From Clostridium sp. (GTDB taxonomy: Bacteria > Bacillota > Clostridia > Clostridiales > Clostridiaceae), in the NCBI GenBank assembly GCA_029851835.1, contig JARKVD010000017.1:1-64000 (forward strand): DNA of 64,000 nt, in the 5' to 3' direction. The notes below the pieces were generated by a model. It worked only from the letters and a program-made list of their open reading frames with translations, had not been told where the DNA came from and did no database searches. Shown here piece by piece: positions 17,977 to 27,091 of this stretch (positions are counted from its first letter, which is position 1; every line of letters begins with the position of its first letter). Both the position numbers and the translations under genes were made by a program.

Positions 17977-18013
17977 AAAATAACCTAAAGGTTTTTACGC
18001 TTTAGGTTATTTT
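17977..18013. terminator. Bidirectional terminator between tetR and uxuB copy 1
   Basis: AAAATAACCTAAAG (17977-17990) pairs perfectly with CTTTAGGTTATTTT (18000-18013) around a 9-base loop. The A/T flanks serve both strands and the genes converge on it. Confidence 0.85.
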
Positions 18014-18031
18014 TACTTATCTTATTATATT

Positions 18032-18880
18032 TTACACTCCGCTATAAGCTAAGAAGCCTCCATCTATAGGAATTACTACTCCTGTAACAAAGCTTGATGC
18101 TTCTTCACTTAAAAGATATAATAATGTTCCATTTAACTCTTCACTTTTACCGAATCTTCCCATTGGAGTTGAGTTTAGAATTTTACTTGTTCTTTCAGTT
18201 GGAGTACCATCTTCATTGAAAAGCAATCTTTCATTTTGAGCCGATACAAAGAATCCTGGAGCTATGGCATTGCATCTAATTCCTACCTTTGAGAAGTGAA
18301 CTGCCAGCCACTGGGTAAAATTCGATGTAGCAGCCTTAGCACCTGAATAAGCTGGAATCTTAGTTAAAGGCTTATATGCATTCATAGAAGAAATATTTAT
18401 AATAGAACATCCTTCCTTACCTATCATTTGACTTGCAAAAACCTGAGTTGGTATAAGAGTTCCAATAAAGTTAAGATTGAATACATGCTCTACTCCTTCA
18501 CCATCAAGATCAAAAAATGTTTTTGTATCTCCATCTAAATCCCCTAATTCAAAGTATTCTTTATCTGTTGTAGCAGCAGGATGATTACCACCAGCACCAT
18601 TAATTAATATATCACAAGTTCCAAAATCAGCTTTAACTGCCTCAGCAACCTCAATACAATTGGCCTTATCTAACACGTTACACTTGTATACTTTAGCAAC
18701 TCCGCCTCTATCAATTATTCTGTCTGCATGTTGCTGAGCCTTCTCTACACTTCTATTGAGTAATGCTACCTTAGCTCCACACATGGCAACAACTTCAGCT
18801 AGCTGGCCACAAAGAACGCCGCCTGCACCTGTTATTACAGCTACTTTCCCACGCAAATCAACATTTAAAGGTAATTTCAT
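18032..18880 (-). CDS. uxuB: SDR-family D-mannonate oxidoreductase, copy 1
   Basis: 282 residues, short-chain dehydrogenase. TGAGGVLC (17-24) binds the cofactor, NGAGG is at 94-98, and Ser164/165, Tyr178 and Lys182 form the catalytic set. The start MKLPLNVDLRGKVAVITGAGGVLC and full length match the SDR-type UxuB (YjmF) that reduces D-fructuronate to D-mannonate or the reverse. It is highly similar to the copy at 21519-22367 in the uxaC operon. It stands alone, with a putative promoter about 470 bases upstream (19350-19412) and two tandem family A repeats in the leader. It could serve the tagaturonate/altronate side instead. Confidence 0.82.
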   Translation of the reverse strand: MKLPLNVDLRGKVAVITGAGGVLCGQLAEVVAMCGAKVALLNRSVEKAQQHADRIIDRGGVAKVYKCNVLDKANCIEVAEAVKADFGTCDILINGAGGNHPAATTDKEYFELGDLDGDTKTFFDLDGEGVEHVFNLNFIGTLIPTQVFASQMIGKEGCSIINISSMNAYKPLTKIPAYSGAKAATSNFTQWLAVHFSKVGIRCNAIAPGFFVSAQNERLLFNEDGTPTERTSKILNSTPMGRFGKSEELNGTLLYLLSEEASSFVTGVVIPIDGGFLAYSGV

Positions 18881-19074
18881 ATCTCTTACACCTCTTCACT
18901 TTCATTTGTTTCAAACATTTTAATCTGCCTTACAGAATTATTCCCTTTATGGATCCCACAACTCTTTTTATTTTAAACTTAATTTCAACTTAAGTATAAT
19001 AATTTTTTATTCATTTGCACTTTTACTAAGGATAAATAAATTACCAATTCTTTTTAGTTAATAATTTATTTAAT

Positions 19075-19324
19075 AAGGAAACTTCTTCTCATATTTATTC
19101 GAAGAAGTGCTCCACTGAGTAAGTTCGTGTCACCAAATCATAGATTTGGACACTCACTTAACTTCGAGAAACTAAATCAAAGATTTAGACTCTCACTTAA
19201 GGAAACTCCTTCTCATATTTATTCGAAGGAGTGCTCCACTGAGTAAGTTCGTGTCACCAAATCATAGATTTGGACACTCACTTAACTTCGAGGAACTAAA
19301 TCGAAGATTTAGACTCTCACTTAT
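19075..19324 (+). repeat. Two tandem family A repeats, 124-bp period
   Basis: Copy 1 (19075-19198) and copy 2 (19199-19322) are nearly identical. Copy 1 has CTTCTTC (19082-19088) pairing with GAAGAAG (19101-19107); copy 2 has CTCCTTC (19206-19212) pairing with GAAGGAG (19225-19231). The change is compensatory. Each also has CCAAATC-ata-GATTTGG and CTAAATC/GATTTAG hairpins. They lie in the leader of uxuB copy 1. Confidence 0.9.
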
Positions 19325-19349
19325 GGGACCTACCATTAATTAAATTTTA

Positions 19350-19412
19350 CACTTATATACCTATAAAATACATTGTTTATTCTGCGTTATCCATTGTATA
19401 TATTGTTGTTAA
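19350..19412 (-). promoter_or_regulatory. Putative promoter of uxuB copy 1, similar to the uxaC promoter
   Basis: Read leftward it contains TTAACAACAATATATACA, then AAACAATGTATTTTATAGG, then a -10-like TATAAG (19352-19357). The uxaC upstream region has the same blocks in the same order (24895-24953). The remaining gene-free DNA between here and 19670 shows nothing else I can name. Confidence 0.5.
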
Positions 19413-19669
19413 TTCTTTATCATTTGCAAGGTTAAAAATATCACAATCCCCTATTACACCCTCGTGTTTTAGCCATTTATTATTAAAATTTTATTTTATA
19501 CAACTCGTATATTATAGTAAATAGACAATATTTATCCTTTATTTTTACAATGAATTTTATATTTTCCGCACTGCGCCAGCTTTATTTACATTAAATAGCA
19601 TAACCCCATAGCTTTTCATGATCTTAATCCCAAACTGTTTTACTACCTATATATAAATTTCCCAAAACA

Positions 19670-19700
19670 GAAAAGTAGATTCCATAGGAATCTACTTTTC
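19670..19700 (-). terminator. Terminator of GPH symporter 1
   Basis: GAAAAGTAGATTCC (19670-19683), loop ata, GGAATCTACTTTTC (19687-19700): a perfect 14-bp stem just past the symporter's stop codon. Confidence 0.85.
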
Positions 19701-19713
19701 TTATATTGATTTA

Positions 19714-21183
19714 TTAAGCTATTTCTTTCGCCTCTGCTTTAGCTTTTTCTTTAATTTCAGCTATAGCATCTTGAATTTCTTCCATCTTCTCTTTTGTTAA
19801 TGGATAGAACTTCATAGCTATTAAGTTACATACAAGTCCGAAGATTGTAAGTCCAAACATTAAAGCTAAAGATACTACTAATATTGAAGTAGTATATGGT
19901 GTATCAGCTGTTGGCTGAGCTGTTGTAAATCCGATGGCAGCAATAGAAAGAGATACTATTGTTGTTCCAAAAGATGATATCACCTTGTCAACAAAGCTGA
20001 ATAAAGTACCCATTAAACCTGGAACATATTTTCCACTTCTGTAAGTTTCGTAGTCTGCACAGTCTGCAGTCATTGGTATAACGATTGAACCTGCAACCCC
20101 AGCAGCTCCTTTTCCAAGGATTGTGAAGGTTAAGAATAATACTGTAAATAAGCTGATATTAGTTAAGCTTAGTGTTGTTGGATCTCCAAATACAAATAAT
20201 GCAATTAAAGCAACATTGAAAATTAATCCAAATAGTGAACCATAGACCATAGCTTTTCTTTGTCCAAGTTTTCTAGCAATATATCCAACTCCAAAGAACA
20301 TGATAAGCATGTTTGGAATCATCATTATCATTCCTAATTGTCCACCAATACCTACATCTCCACAAACTATACCATATAACATAACAGTAACTATAGAGTT
20401 TTGTGCTATTGTACCTGCTAATTTATCTGAAGAAGCTGAAACTACTAACATTTGTATAGCTCTATTATGTTTAAGCACTTCCCAATAATCCTTAAAAGTA
20501 ACCTTTACAGGAACTCCTGTACCAAAGTATTCTGTTCTATCTTTACTCCATATTGCAATAACAGCAAGAACAGTGAAAATAGCTGAAGTTACAACTGTGA
20601 ATGTAAGGAAAGTATTAAATAATTCTAAAGTAAATCCATTGTATTGCTTGTACCAAACATTCATAACTACATATCCCATTATTGAGAATAAAACTGTGTT
20701 ATAAACACCATCAAATAGTGCAAATATAGGTCTTTGGTTTGGATCATTTGTTAAACAGCTTTGTGCTGATTTAGTAACAACACATTGTAGTGTATATCCA
20801 ACAATATAAATTGCGTAAACAAATATAAAGTATATAAGGCTAAACTGCTTAGGAACTAGGTGAGTAGTCTTAAAGATAATTATAGCCATTATAGCAAGAG
20901 TAATATTTCCTAGCACCATGAATGGTCTATTCTTTCCAAATTTACCATCTGTTTTATCAAGGATAAATCCTATGATTGGGTCAGTAATTCCATCCCAGAT
21001 TCTCATAGCCGTCATAATTGTTCCAGCTACAACAACTCCTATACCAGCAAAACCAACAAGATAATATGAGATATATCCCATTAATGTCATGTAAAGGTTT
21101 GTGGCTGTATTATTAAGCGGGAATAGTGCTAGTTGCCACCACTTAGCACGGTGATATTTAGAGTTTGTTTCTTTGTTATTCAT
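19714..21183 (-). CDS. GPH-family sugar/hexuronide:cation symporter 1
   Basis: 489 residues from the ATG at 21183 (GGGAGG seven bases upstream). Twelve hydrophobic segments; the N-terminal motif RIWDGITDPIIGFILDKT and NRPFMVLGNI mark the glycoside-pentoside-hexuronide family. The C-terminus KFYPLTKEKMEEIQ is shared with the two paralogues at 25269 and 27092. It imports a glycoside or hexuronate with a cation. Between the two uxuB copies, with its own terminator and upstream box, so it is a single-gene unit. Which of glucuronate, galacturonate or a glucuronide it carries is not decidable here. Confidence 0.85.
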   Translation of the reverse strand: MNNKETNSKYHRAKWWQLALFPLNNTATNLYMTLMGYISYYLVGFAGIGVVVAGTIMTAMRIWDGITDPIIGFILDKTDGKFGKNRPFMVLGNITLAIMAIIIFKTTHLVPKQFSLIYFIFVYAIYIVGYTLQCVVTKSAQSCLTNDPNQRPIFALFDGVYNTVLFSIMGYVVMNVWYKQYNGFTLELFNTFLTFTVVTSAIFTVLAVIAIWSKDRTEYFGTGVPVKVTFKDYWEVLKHNRAIQMLVVSASSDKLAGTIAQNSIVTVMLYGIVCGDVGIGGQLGMIMMIPNMLIMFFGVGYIARKLGQRKAMVYGSLFGLIFNVALIALFVFGDPTTLSLTNISLFTVLFLTFTILGKGAAGVAGSIVIPMTADCADYETYRSGKYVPGLMGTLFSFVDKVISSFGTTIVSLSIAAIGFTTAQPTADTPYTTSILVVSLALMFGLTIFGLVCNLIAMKFYPLTKEKMEEIQDAIAEIKEKAKAEAKEIA

Positions 21184-21272
21184 TTGTACGCCTCCCATAA
21201 TTTCTTTTGTTTGAATGTGCAAACTTTGTATTACTAATTATAAATATTCCGTAAATTAATAATAATCCTAAT

Positions 21273-21320
21273 TTCAGAATATTAGAATTGCAAATGTAGT
21301 TGTTTACATTGCGCTTGTTG
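21273..21320 (-). promoter_or_regulatory. Conserved upstream box of GPH symporter 1
   Basis: Shares the order CAACAA, CAATG, ACATTTgCAATT, TAATATTCTGAA (read leftward) with the regions at 26788-26836 and 28607-28654 upstream of the other two symporters, though it is the most diverged of the three. Probably a promoter plus a common operator. Confidence 0.5.
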
Positions 21321-21473
21321 TTGTTTATTTTTGTATTATCATACTTTTTTTCACCTTGTTTTACATTAATAATATTAAATATATTGTATATTTCTAAATA
21401 TTTCACATGTATATCTTTTACTTTTTACTATATTTTATTTTAATCACACCTATGGAATATATGGGAATAAATA

Positions 21474-21499
21474 AAAGCAGTCTTAAACAAGACTGCTTT
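21474..21499 (-). terminator. Terminator of the uxaC-uxuA-uxuB operon
   Basis: AAAGCAGTCTT (21474-21484), loop aaac, AAGACTGCTTT (21489-21499), 20 bases past the uxuB copy 2 stop. Confidence 0.85.
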
Positions 21500-21518
21500 C
21501 ATAATTATTTTAAATTAA

Positions 21519-22367
21519 TTAAACACCGCTGTAAGCTGAGAATCCACCATCTATTGGAATAACTACTCCAGTGATGAAGCTTGCTGCTTCTTCATTTAGA
21601 AGGAATAATAATGTTCCATTTAACTCTTCTGATTTACCGAAACGTCCCATTGGAGTTGCAGCTATGATTTTACCAGTTCTAGCTGTTGGAGTTCCATCAG
21701 CATTGAAAAGTAATTTTTCATTTTGAGCTGTAGCAAAGAATCCTGGTGCTATAGCATTACATCTGATACCTACTTTAGAGAAGTGAACTGCTAACCATTG
21801 AGTAAAGTTAGATATAGCAGCTTTTGCTCCTGAATAAGCAGGAATCTTAGTTAATGGGCAGTATGCGTTCATTGAAGATATGTTTATTATGTTACATCCT
21901 TCTCTTCCAACCATTTGAGCTGCGAACGCTTGAGTTGGTATAAGTGTTCCTAAGAAGTTTAGGTTGAATACGAACTCAACACCAGAAGCATCTAAATCAA
22001 AGAAGCTCTTAGTATCTGCTTCTAAATCTCCAACTTCAAAGTACTCTTTATCAGTTGTAGCTTTTGGATTGTTTCCACCAGCTCCGTTTATTAAGATATC
22101 GCATGGTCCGAAATCAGCTTTAACTGCTTCAGCAACTTCCATACAGCTTACCTTATCTAAAACATTACATTTGTAAGCTTTTGCTACTCCACCTAAAGCA
22201 TTGATAGCTTCAGCATTTTTTGCAGCTGCTTCTTCATTTATATCAAGTAAAGCTACTTTCGCTCCGCTTAAAGCTAGAACTTCAGCAAACTGGCTGCAAA
22301 GAACTCCGCCTGCTCCAGTAACAACAGCAACTTTTCCTTTTAAATCAACATTTATTGGTAATTTCAT
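21519..22367 (-). CDS. uxuB: SDR-family D-mannonate oxidoreductase, copy 2
   Basis: 282 residues, same motifs as copy 1: TGAGGVLC near residue 17, NGAGG, SSMNAY and YSGAK. Reduces D-fructuronate to D-mannonate in hexuronate breakdown. It follows uxuA by 24 bases and completes the uxaC-uxuA-uxuB operon, so it is the pathway's main enzyme. Codon choice is more optimised than in copy 1 (frequent GCT, AAG, TTC), consistent with higher expression. The two copies differ mainly in the region of residues 41-60. Confidence 0.88.
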   Translation of the reverse strand: MKLPINVDLKGKVAVVTGAGGVLCSQFAEVLALSGAKVALLDINEEAAAKNAEAINALGGVAKAYKCNVLDKVSCMEVAEAVKADFGPCDILINGAGGNNPKATTDKEYFEVGDLEADTKSFFDLDASGVEFVFNLNFLGTLIPTQAFAAQMVGREGCNIINISSMNAYCPLTKIPAYSGAKAAISNFTQWLAVHFSKVGIRCNAIAPGFFATAQNEKLLFNADGTPTARTGKIIAATPMGRFGKSEELNGTLLFLLNEEAASFITGVVIPIDGGFSAYSGV

Positions 22368-22391
22368 AATAATACCCTCCTAAGTTTAAAA

Positions 22392-23435
22392 CTACTTATT
22401 TTTCTCTAATGCTTCAAAAATACCTGTTAAATATGCAGCACCTAAAGCTCTATCATATAATCCATATCCTGGCTTACCTGTTTCTCCCCAGATCATTCTT
22501 CCATGGTCTGGTCTCATGTATCCGTCGAATCCAGTTTCAACAAGAGCCTTAACTATTTCATACATATCTAAGCTTCCACAAGAAGATAAGTGAGCTGATT
22601 CTTCAAATGAACCATCTTCAAAGTTCTTAACATTTCTGATGTGCATGAATGGAATTCTGTTCATAGCGCTATACTTTCTAACCATTCTTGGAATGTCATT
22701 GAAGTTAGCACATCCGTAAGAACCTGTACAGAATGTTAATCCATTGTATTCACTATCATATAAACTTAAGAATCTATCTACGTTTTCTTCACAAGTGATG
22801 ATTCTTGGAAGTCCAAATATTGGGTATGGAGGATCGTCTGGGTGGATAGCCATCTTAACGCCACATTCCTCAGCAACTGGAATAACTTCTTGTAAGAAGT
22901 ACTCAAGGTTTTTCCATAATCCTTCTTCTCCAACTACAGCATATTTCTTGAATAATTCTTTAACTTCTTCTCTTGTGTAGCTAGCATCCCAGCCTGGAAG
23001 AGAAACGTCATCATTTAATGGGTCAATTCCTTTTAATTGATCCATGTACATAACAAGGCTTGTAGAACCATCTTTAGCCATTTTATCTAATTGAGTTCTA
23101 GTCCAGTCAAATACAGGCATGAAGTTGTAACATACAACTTTAACTCCGTATTTAGCAACTCTTCTTATGTTTTCTTTGTAAACTTCTATATATTTATCTC
23201 TAGTAGGCTCACCTAGTTTTATATCTTCGTGAACTGGTATACTTTCAACTACGTCGAAAATTAAGCCTGCTTTTTCACACTCATCTTTTATGTGTTTAAT
23301 GCTTTCTTCTGGCCAAACCTCACCTGGTTTAACATCATAAACAGCACCTACTATGCTTCTCATGGCAGGTATTTGTGAAATGTACTGTAATGAAACTGGA
23401 TCGCTATCGCCATACCATCTGAATGATAATTTCAT
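22392..23435 (-). CDS. uxuA: Mannonate dehydratase
   Basis: 347 residues, close to the family length. Begins [16 protein letters not shown] and contains [12 protein letters not shown] near the C-terminus and [12 protein letters not shown] in the barrel, both typical of UxuA with metal-binding His and Asp residues. Converts D-mannonate to 2-keto-3-deoxy-D-gluconate in the cytoplasm. Preceded by AGGAGG; 12 bases after uxaC. KDG kinase and aldolase are not in the window. Confidence 0.95.
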   Translation of the reverse strand: MKLSFRWYGDSDPVSLQYISQIPAMRSIVGAVYDVKPGEVWPEESIKHIKDECEKAGLIFDVVESIPVHEDIKLGEPTRDKYIEVYKENIRRVAKYGVKVVCYNFMPVFDWTRTQLDKMAKDGSTSLVMYMDQLKGIDPLNDDVSLPGWDASYTREEVKELFKKYAVVGEEGLWKNLEYFLQEVIPVAEECGVKMAIHPDDPPYPIFGLPRIITCEENVDRFLSLYDSEYNGLTFCTGSYGCANFNDIPRMVRKYSAMNRIPFMHIRNVKNFEDGSFEESAHLSSCGSLDMYEIVKALVETGFDGYMRPDHGRMIWGETGKPGYGLYDRALGAAYLTGIFEALEKNK

Positions 23436-23447
23436 TTATTTTTCCTC

Positions 23448-24845
23448 CTATTTTAAACCGAAATATCTTACGGCATTATTATAACTTATATTTTGAACCA
23501 TGTTACCTAGGTGTTCTATGTCACATGGATATTCACCATTTTCTACTACTGCTCCTATAGTATCGCAAAGGATTCTTCTGTAGTAATCATGTCTTGCAAA
23601 ACTTGTGAAGCTTCTTGAGTCAGTAAGCATACCAACTGATGCGCTTATTGCTCCTGCTTCCATTATTTCTATAATTTGATTTCTGATACCTCTTACGTTA
23701 TCTAGGAACCACCAAGCGCTTCCTAACTGAACTTTTCCAGGGATTTCACCATTCCAGAAGTTTCCTGCCATTGATGAAAGAACCATGTTGTCTCCTGGGT
23801 TTAAGTTATAAAGAACTGTGTTTGGAAGATTACCTGCTAATTCTAAATCATCAAGATAAGCTCCTATTTCTCCTGGGTTTGTAATAGCACCTACGCTATC
23901 TATACCTTTATCAGCACCAATTTTGTTAAATAACTTAGTATTGTTATTTCTTTGTGCTCCTAAATGTAACTGCATCTTAATGTTGTTCTTCTTATATAAA
24001 GAACCTAAGTATCTTAACACTTCACTCTTATATGCTGTTACTTCTTCAGCAGTTAAAGTTTCACCTGCTAAAGCTTTTGCAAATGCTGCTGCACCATCAC
24101 CTGTACGGCTGTAGCTAAATAATATAAAGCCATGGTCAGATACTAAACATCCAGCACTTACGAAGTTCTCTATAGCTTTTTCTAAAGCTACTTTTAAATC
24201 TTCAAAAGTTTTTATTTCAACTCCAGTTGAGTTAGCTAATAATCCTATACTCTCAATAAAAGGAGCTTGTTCTATGTGTAATACTTTATCTGGACGGAAA
24301 GATGGTAAAACTTTAAATGGAAGGTTTTTCTCCGCCTTAATTTTCTTATGGTACTCTAATGAATCAAATGGATCATCAGTTGTACATATTGCTTTAACCT
24401 TCATTTTATCTAAAAGACCAACGGGTCTAAAGTCCTCACCTTGTAATTTTTCATTACATATTGTCCATATTTCTTCTGCTGTTGATGGATTAAGAGGTTT
24501 AGTTATACCAAAGTACTCCTTAAGCTCCATTGCTACCCAGTGATAAACTGGACTTCCAATTATATTAGGAACAACCTCTGCAAATTTAAGGAATTTCTCC
24601 TTATCACTAGCATCTCCTGTAATATACTTTTCTTCCACTCCACAAGCACGCATTGTTCTCCACTTATAGTGGTCTGCATATAACCATACTTGAGTTATAT
24701 TCTCATATCCTTTGTTTTCATAAATTTCTTTTGGAATTAAGTGGTTATGATAATCAAATATCGGCATATCTTTAGCATATTTCTCATATAGCTCAAGACC
24801 TGTCTTATTGTTGATTAAGTAGTCGTGGCCCATATATTCTTTCAT
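23448..24845 (-). CDS. uxaC: Glucuronate isomerase (uronate isomerase)
   Basis: 465 residues, standard for UxaC. The amidohydrolase metal motif HxH is at 33-35 (FDYHNHL); MLTDSRSF and RHDYYRRILCD near the C-terminus are diagnostic. Isomerises D-glucuronate to D-fructuronate and D-galacturonate to D-tagaturonate. First gene of the operon, with GGAGGG upstream and a promoter region at 24895-24953. No uxaA or uxaB gene is present, so the galacturonate branch is incomplete here unless the second uxuB covers it. Confidence 0.96.
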   Translation of the reverse strand: MKEYMGHDYLINNKTGLELYEKYAKDMPIFDYHNHLIPKEIYENKGYENITQVWLYADHYKWRTMRACGVEEKYITGDASDKEKFLKFAEVVPNIIGSPVYHWVAMELKEYFGITKPLNPSTAEEIWTICNEKLQGEDFRPVGLLDKMKVKAICTTDDPFDSLEYHKKIKAEKNLPFKVLPSFRPDKVLHIEQAPFIESIGLLANSTGVEIKTFEDLKVALEKAIENFVSAGCLVSDHGFILFSYSRTGDGAAAFAKALAGETLTAEEVTAYKSEVLRYLGSLYKKNNIKMQLHLGAQRNNNTKLFNKIGADKGIDSVGAITNPGEIGAYLDDLELAGNLPNTVLYNLNPGDNMVLSSMAGNFWNGEIPGKVQLGSAWWFLDNVRGIRNQIIEIMEAGAISASVGMLTDSRSFTSFARHDYYRRILCDTIGAVVENGEYPCDIEHLGNMVQNISYNNAVRYFGLK

Positions 24846-24894
24846 TGCCCATACCCTCCATAGATTTAATTTATTTATTAAGTAAATTGTATAC

Positions 24895-24953
24895 CTTATA
24901 ACCTCTAAAATAAATTGTGAATCTTGTGTCTAACTATGTATATGTTGTTGTAA
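24895..24953 (-). promoter_or_regulatory. uxaC operon promoter/operator region
   Basis: Leftward: TTACAACAACATATACAT, then TTCACAATTTATTTTAGAGG, then -10-like TATAAG (24895-24900). It aligns over about 60 bases with 19350-19412, pointing to one regulator for both. The spacing from TTCACA to TATAAG is 15 bp, slightly short. Confidence 0.5.
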
Positions 24954-25189
24954 TTTTTCGGTTTTTATATAAATTTTATTTTTCTCTATTTTTTCCTTAT
25001 TACAGTATATATATAGTGTAAACCCCTTAAAATACTTGTTTCCAAGATTTTTCAGAAATTTTCAAAGGTTTTTTCTTTCATCTTTCATTATGTATAAGTT
25101 TGATTTTTTATCCTCACAATTTACAATATTGTCAATTATACAGATAACGTTTTCCCAAACCTTACCACTTACCAGTATCACGGATAAAA

Positions 25190-25215
25190 AAAGTGGATTC
25201 CTAAAAATCCACTTT
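25190..25215 (-). terminator. Terminator of GPH symporter 2
   Basis: AAAGTGGATT (25190-25199), loop cctaaa, AATCCACTTT (25206-25215), about 55 bases past the symporter stop. On the minus strand a T-run follows. Confidence 0.8.
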
Positions 25216-25268
25216 AATAATTTTACTAATATTTATTTCATCTTAATCTACAGTATTAAGCTACAATA

Positions 25269-26726
25269 TTAAGCTACTTTGTTTTTAGCTTTAATTTCAG
25301 CAATAGCCTCTTGAATTTCTTCCATCTTTTCCTTAGTTAATGGATAGAACTTCATTGATATCAAGTTTAATACAAGTCCTATAATTGGTAATATGAACAT
25401 TAATGAAATTCCAACCCAGAATATACCATCTGTATAAGGAGTAGTTGCTTCTGGTTGAGTTGTAGTAAATCCTATAGCTGCAATGGAAAGAGAAACTATG
25501 GTTGTTGCAAAAGAAGATATTACTTTATCAACAAAACTAAATAGAGTTCCCATTAAGCCTGGTACATATTTACCACTTCTATAGGTTTCATAGTCAGCAC
25601 AGTCTGCTGTCATAGGGATAACAATGCTACCTGCCACTCCCGCAGCCCCTCTTGCTAGAATAGTGAAAGCTAAGAATAGTACTGTGAATATACTTATATT
25701 TGTTAAACTTAAAGTCTTTGGATCTCCAAAAATAAATAGTGCATATAAAGCAAGGTTAAATGTAATTCCACCAATAGAACCATAGATCATAGCTTTTCTT
25801 TGACCTAGTTTTCTAGCTATATATCCCACTCCGAAGAACATTATAAGCATATTTGGAATCATCATTATTACACCTAATTTTGAACCAATGGCTACATCTC
25901 CACAAACTATACCATATACCATCATTGCAATGATAGAGTTCTGTGCTACAGATGAAGCTAGCTTATCTGAAGATGCTGCTACAACAAGCATTTGGATAGC
26001 TCTATTGTGTTTAAGTACCTCCCAATAATCCTTAAATGTTACTTTAACAGCAACTCCTGTACCAAAATATTCTTCCCTATCTTTACTCCAAATAGCAATT
26101 ACTGAAAGAACTGTTAATATAGCCGAACCAACAACTGTGAATTTTAAGAAGTGATGGAAGAAGTCTAAAGTAAATCCACCAAATCTAGGATACCAAACAC
26201 TCATCACTACATATCCTAACACTGTGAACAGAGCAGTATTATATATTCCATCAAATAATGCAAATAGTGGTCTTTGACTAGGGTCATTAGTTAAACAACT
26301 TTGTGCTGACTTAGTTACAACACATTGAAGAGTATAACCGATTATGTATATAGCGTAAACAATTACAAAGTATATAAAGCTAAACTTCTTTGGCACTAGG
26401 TGAGTAGTTGTAAATATCACAATTGACATAATAGCAAGAACTATATTTCCTAATACCATGAACGGTCTATTCTTACCAAATTTACCATTAGTTTTATCTA
26501 CTACATACCCTATAATTGGATCTGTAATTCCATCCCAAATTCTCATGGCTGTCATTACAGTTCCTGCTAATACAACTCCAATTCCAGCAAAACCTACTAG
26601 ATAATATGAGATGTATCCCATAAGCATCATATAAAGGTTTGTAGCTGTGTTATTAAAAGGGAATAAAGCTAATTGCCACCATTTGGCACGATGATATTGT
26701 GTAGTTTTGATTTCTTTGTTATCCAT
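25269..26726 (-). CDS. GPH-family sugar/hexuronide:cation symporter 2
   Basis: 485 residues, closely similar to symporter 1 throughout (RIWDGITDPIIGYVVDKT, ADCADYETYRSGKYVPGLMGTLFSFVDKVISS). Twelve predicted helices. The conserved N-terminal YHRAKWWQLALFPFNN and C-terminal KEKMEEIQEAIAEIK are shared by all three. It sits upstream of the uxaC operon with its own terminator. Recent duplication is likely, with differences concentrated in loops, which may give different substrate preference. Confidence 0.85.
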   Translation of the reverse strand: MDNKEIKTTQYHRAKWWQLALFPFNNTATNLYMMLMGYISYYLVGFAGIGVVLAGTVMTAMRIWDGITDPIIGYVVDKTNGKFGKNRPFMVLGNIVLAIMSIVIFTTTHLVPKKFSFIYFVIVYAIYIIGYTLQCVVTKSAQSCLTNDPSQRPLFALFDGIYNTALFTVLGYVVMSVWYPRFGGFTLDFFHHFLKFTVVGSAILTVLSVIAIWSKDREEYFGTGVAVKVTFKDYWEVLKHNRAIQMLVVAASSDKLASSVAQNSIIAMMVYGIVCGDVAIGSKLGVIMMIPNMLIMFFGVGYIARKLGQRKAMIYGSIGGITFNLALYALFIFGDPKTLSLTNISIFTVLFLAFTILARGAAGVAGSIVIPMTADCADYETYRSGKYVPGLMGTLFSFVDKVISSFATTIVSLSIAAIGFTTTQPEATTPYTDGIFWVGISLMFILPIIGLVLNLISMKFYPLTKEKMEEIQEAIAEIKAKNKVA

Positions 26727-26787
26727 TGTTAACCTCCAAATTTTTAAAAAATTATAATAATTACTACAAATTCATATTACGACAATT

Positions 26788-26836
26788 TTCTGAATTTTAA
26801 AATTGTAAATGTTTAGATTGTTATTGTGATTATTGC
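26788..26836 (-). promoter_or_regulatory. Conserved upstream box of GPH symporter 2
   Basis: Contains CAATCTAAACATTTACAATT, identical over 20 bases to the box upstream of symporter 3, flanked by CAATA-rich and TTC(A/T)GAA blocks. Located 60-110 bases upstream of the start codon, where a promoter and operator would lie. Confidence 0.55.
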
Positions 26837-27000
26837 TTATTTGTAAATATATTCACTTATACTTCATTTTTTCCCATCTTTTTATATATTTTACACGGAC
26901 CTATCTTCCTTTTATGCTTTCACTTATAATTTATTTAAAAATTCTTGCTATAACTATAATTTCAATATGATTAATATTCCTTTCAAATCACAATTTACAC

Positions 27001-27054
27001 AATAAAAATAGCCTTACAAAATAGGTATCACCATTTTGTAAGGCTATTTTTATT
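27001..27054 (-). terminator. Terminator of GPH symporter 3
   Basis: A 22-bp perfect stem (27001-27022 with 27033-27054; core TAGCCTTACAAAAT) around the loop aggtatcacc, ending in ATTTTTATT on the minus strand. Confidence 0.9.
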
Positions 27055-27091
27055 TAATTAAATTTAAACTAATTCCATAGCATTCAATCCA

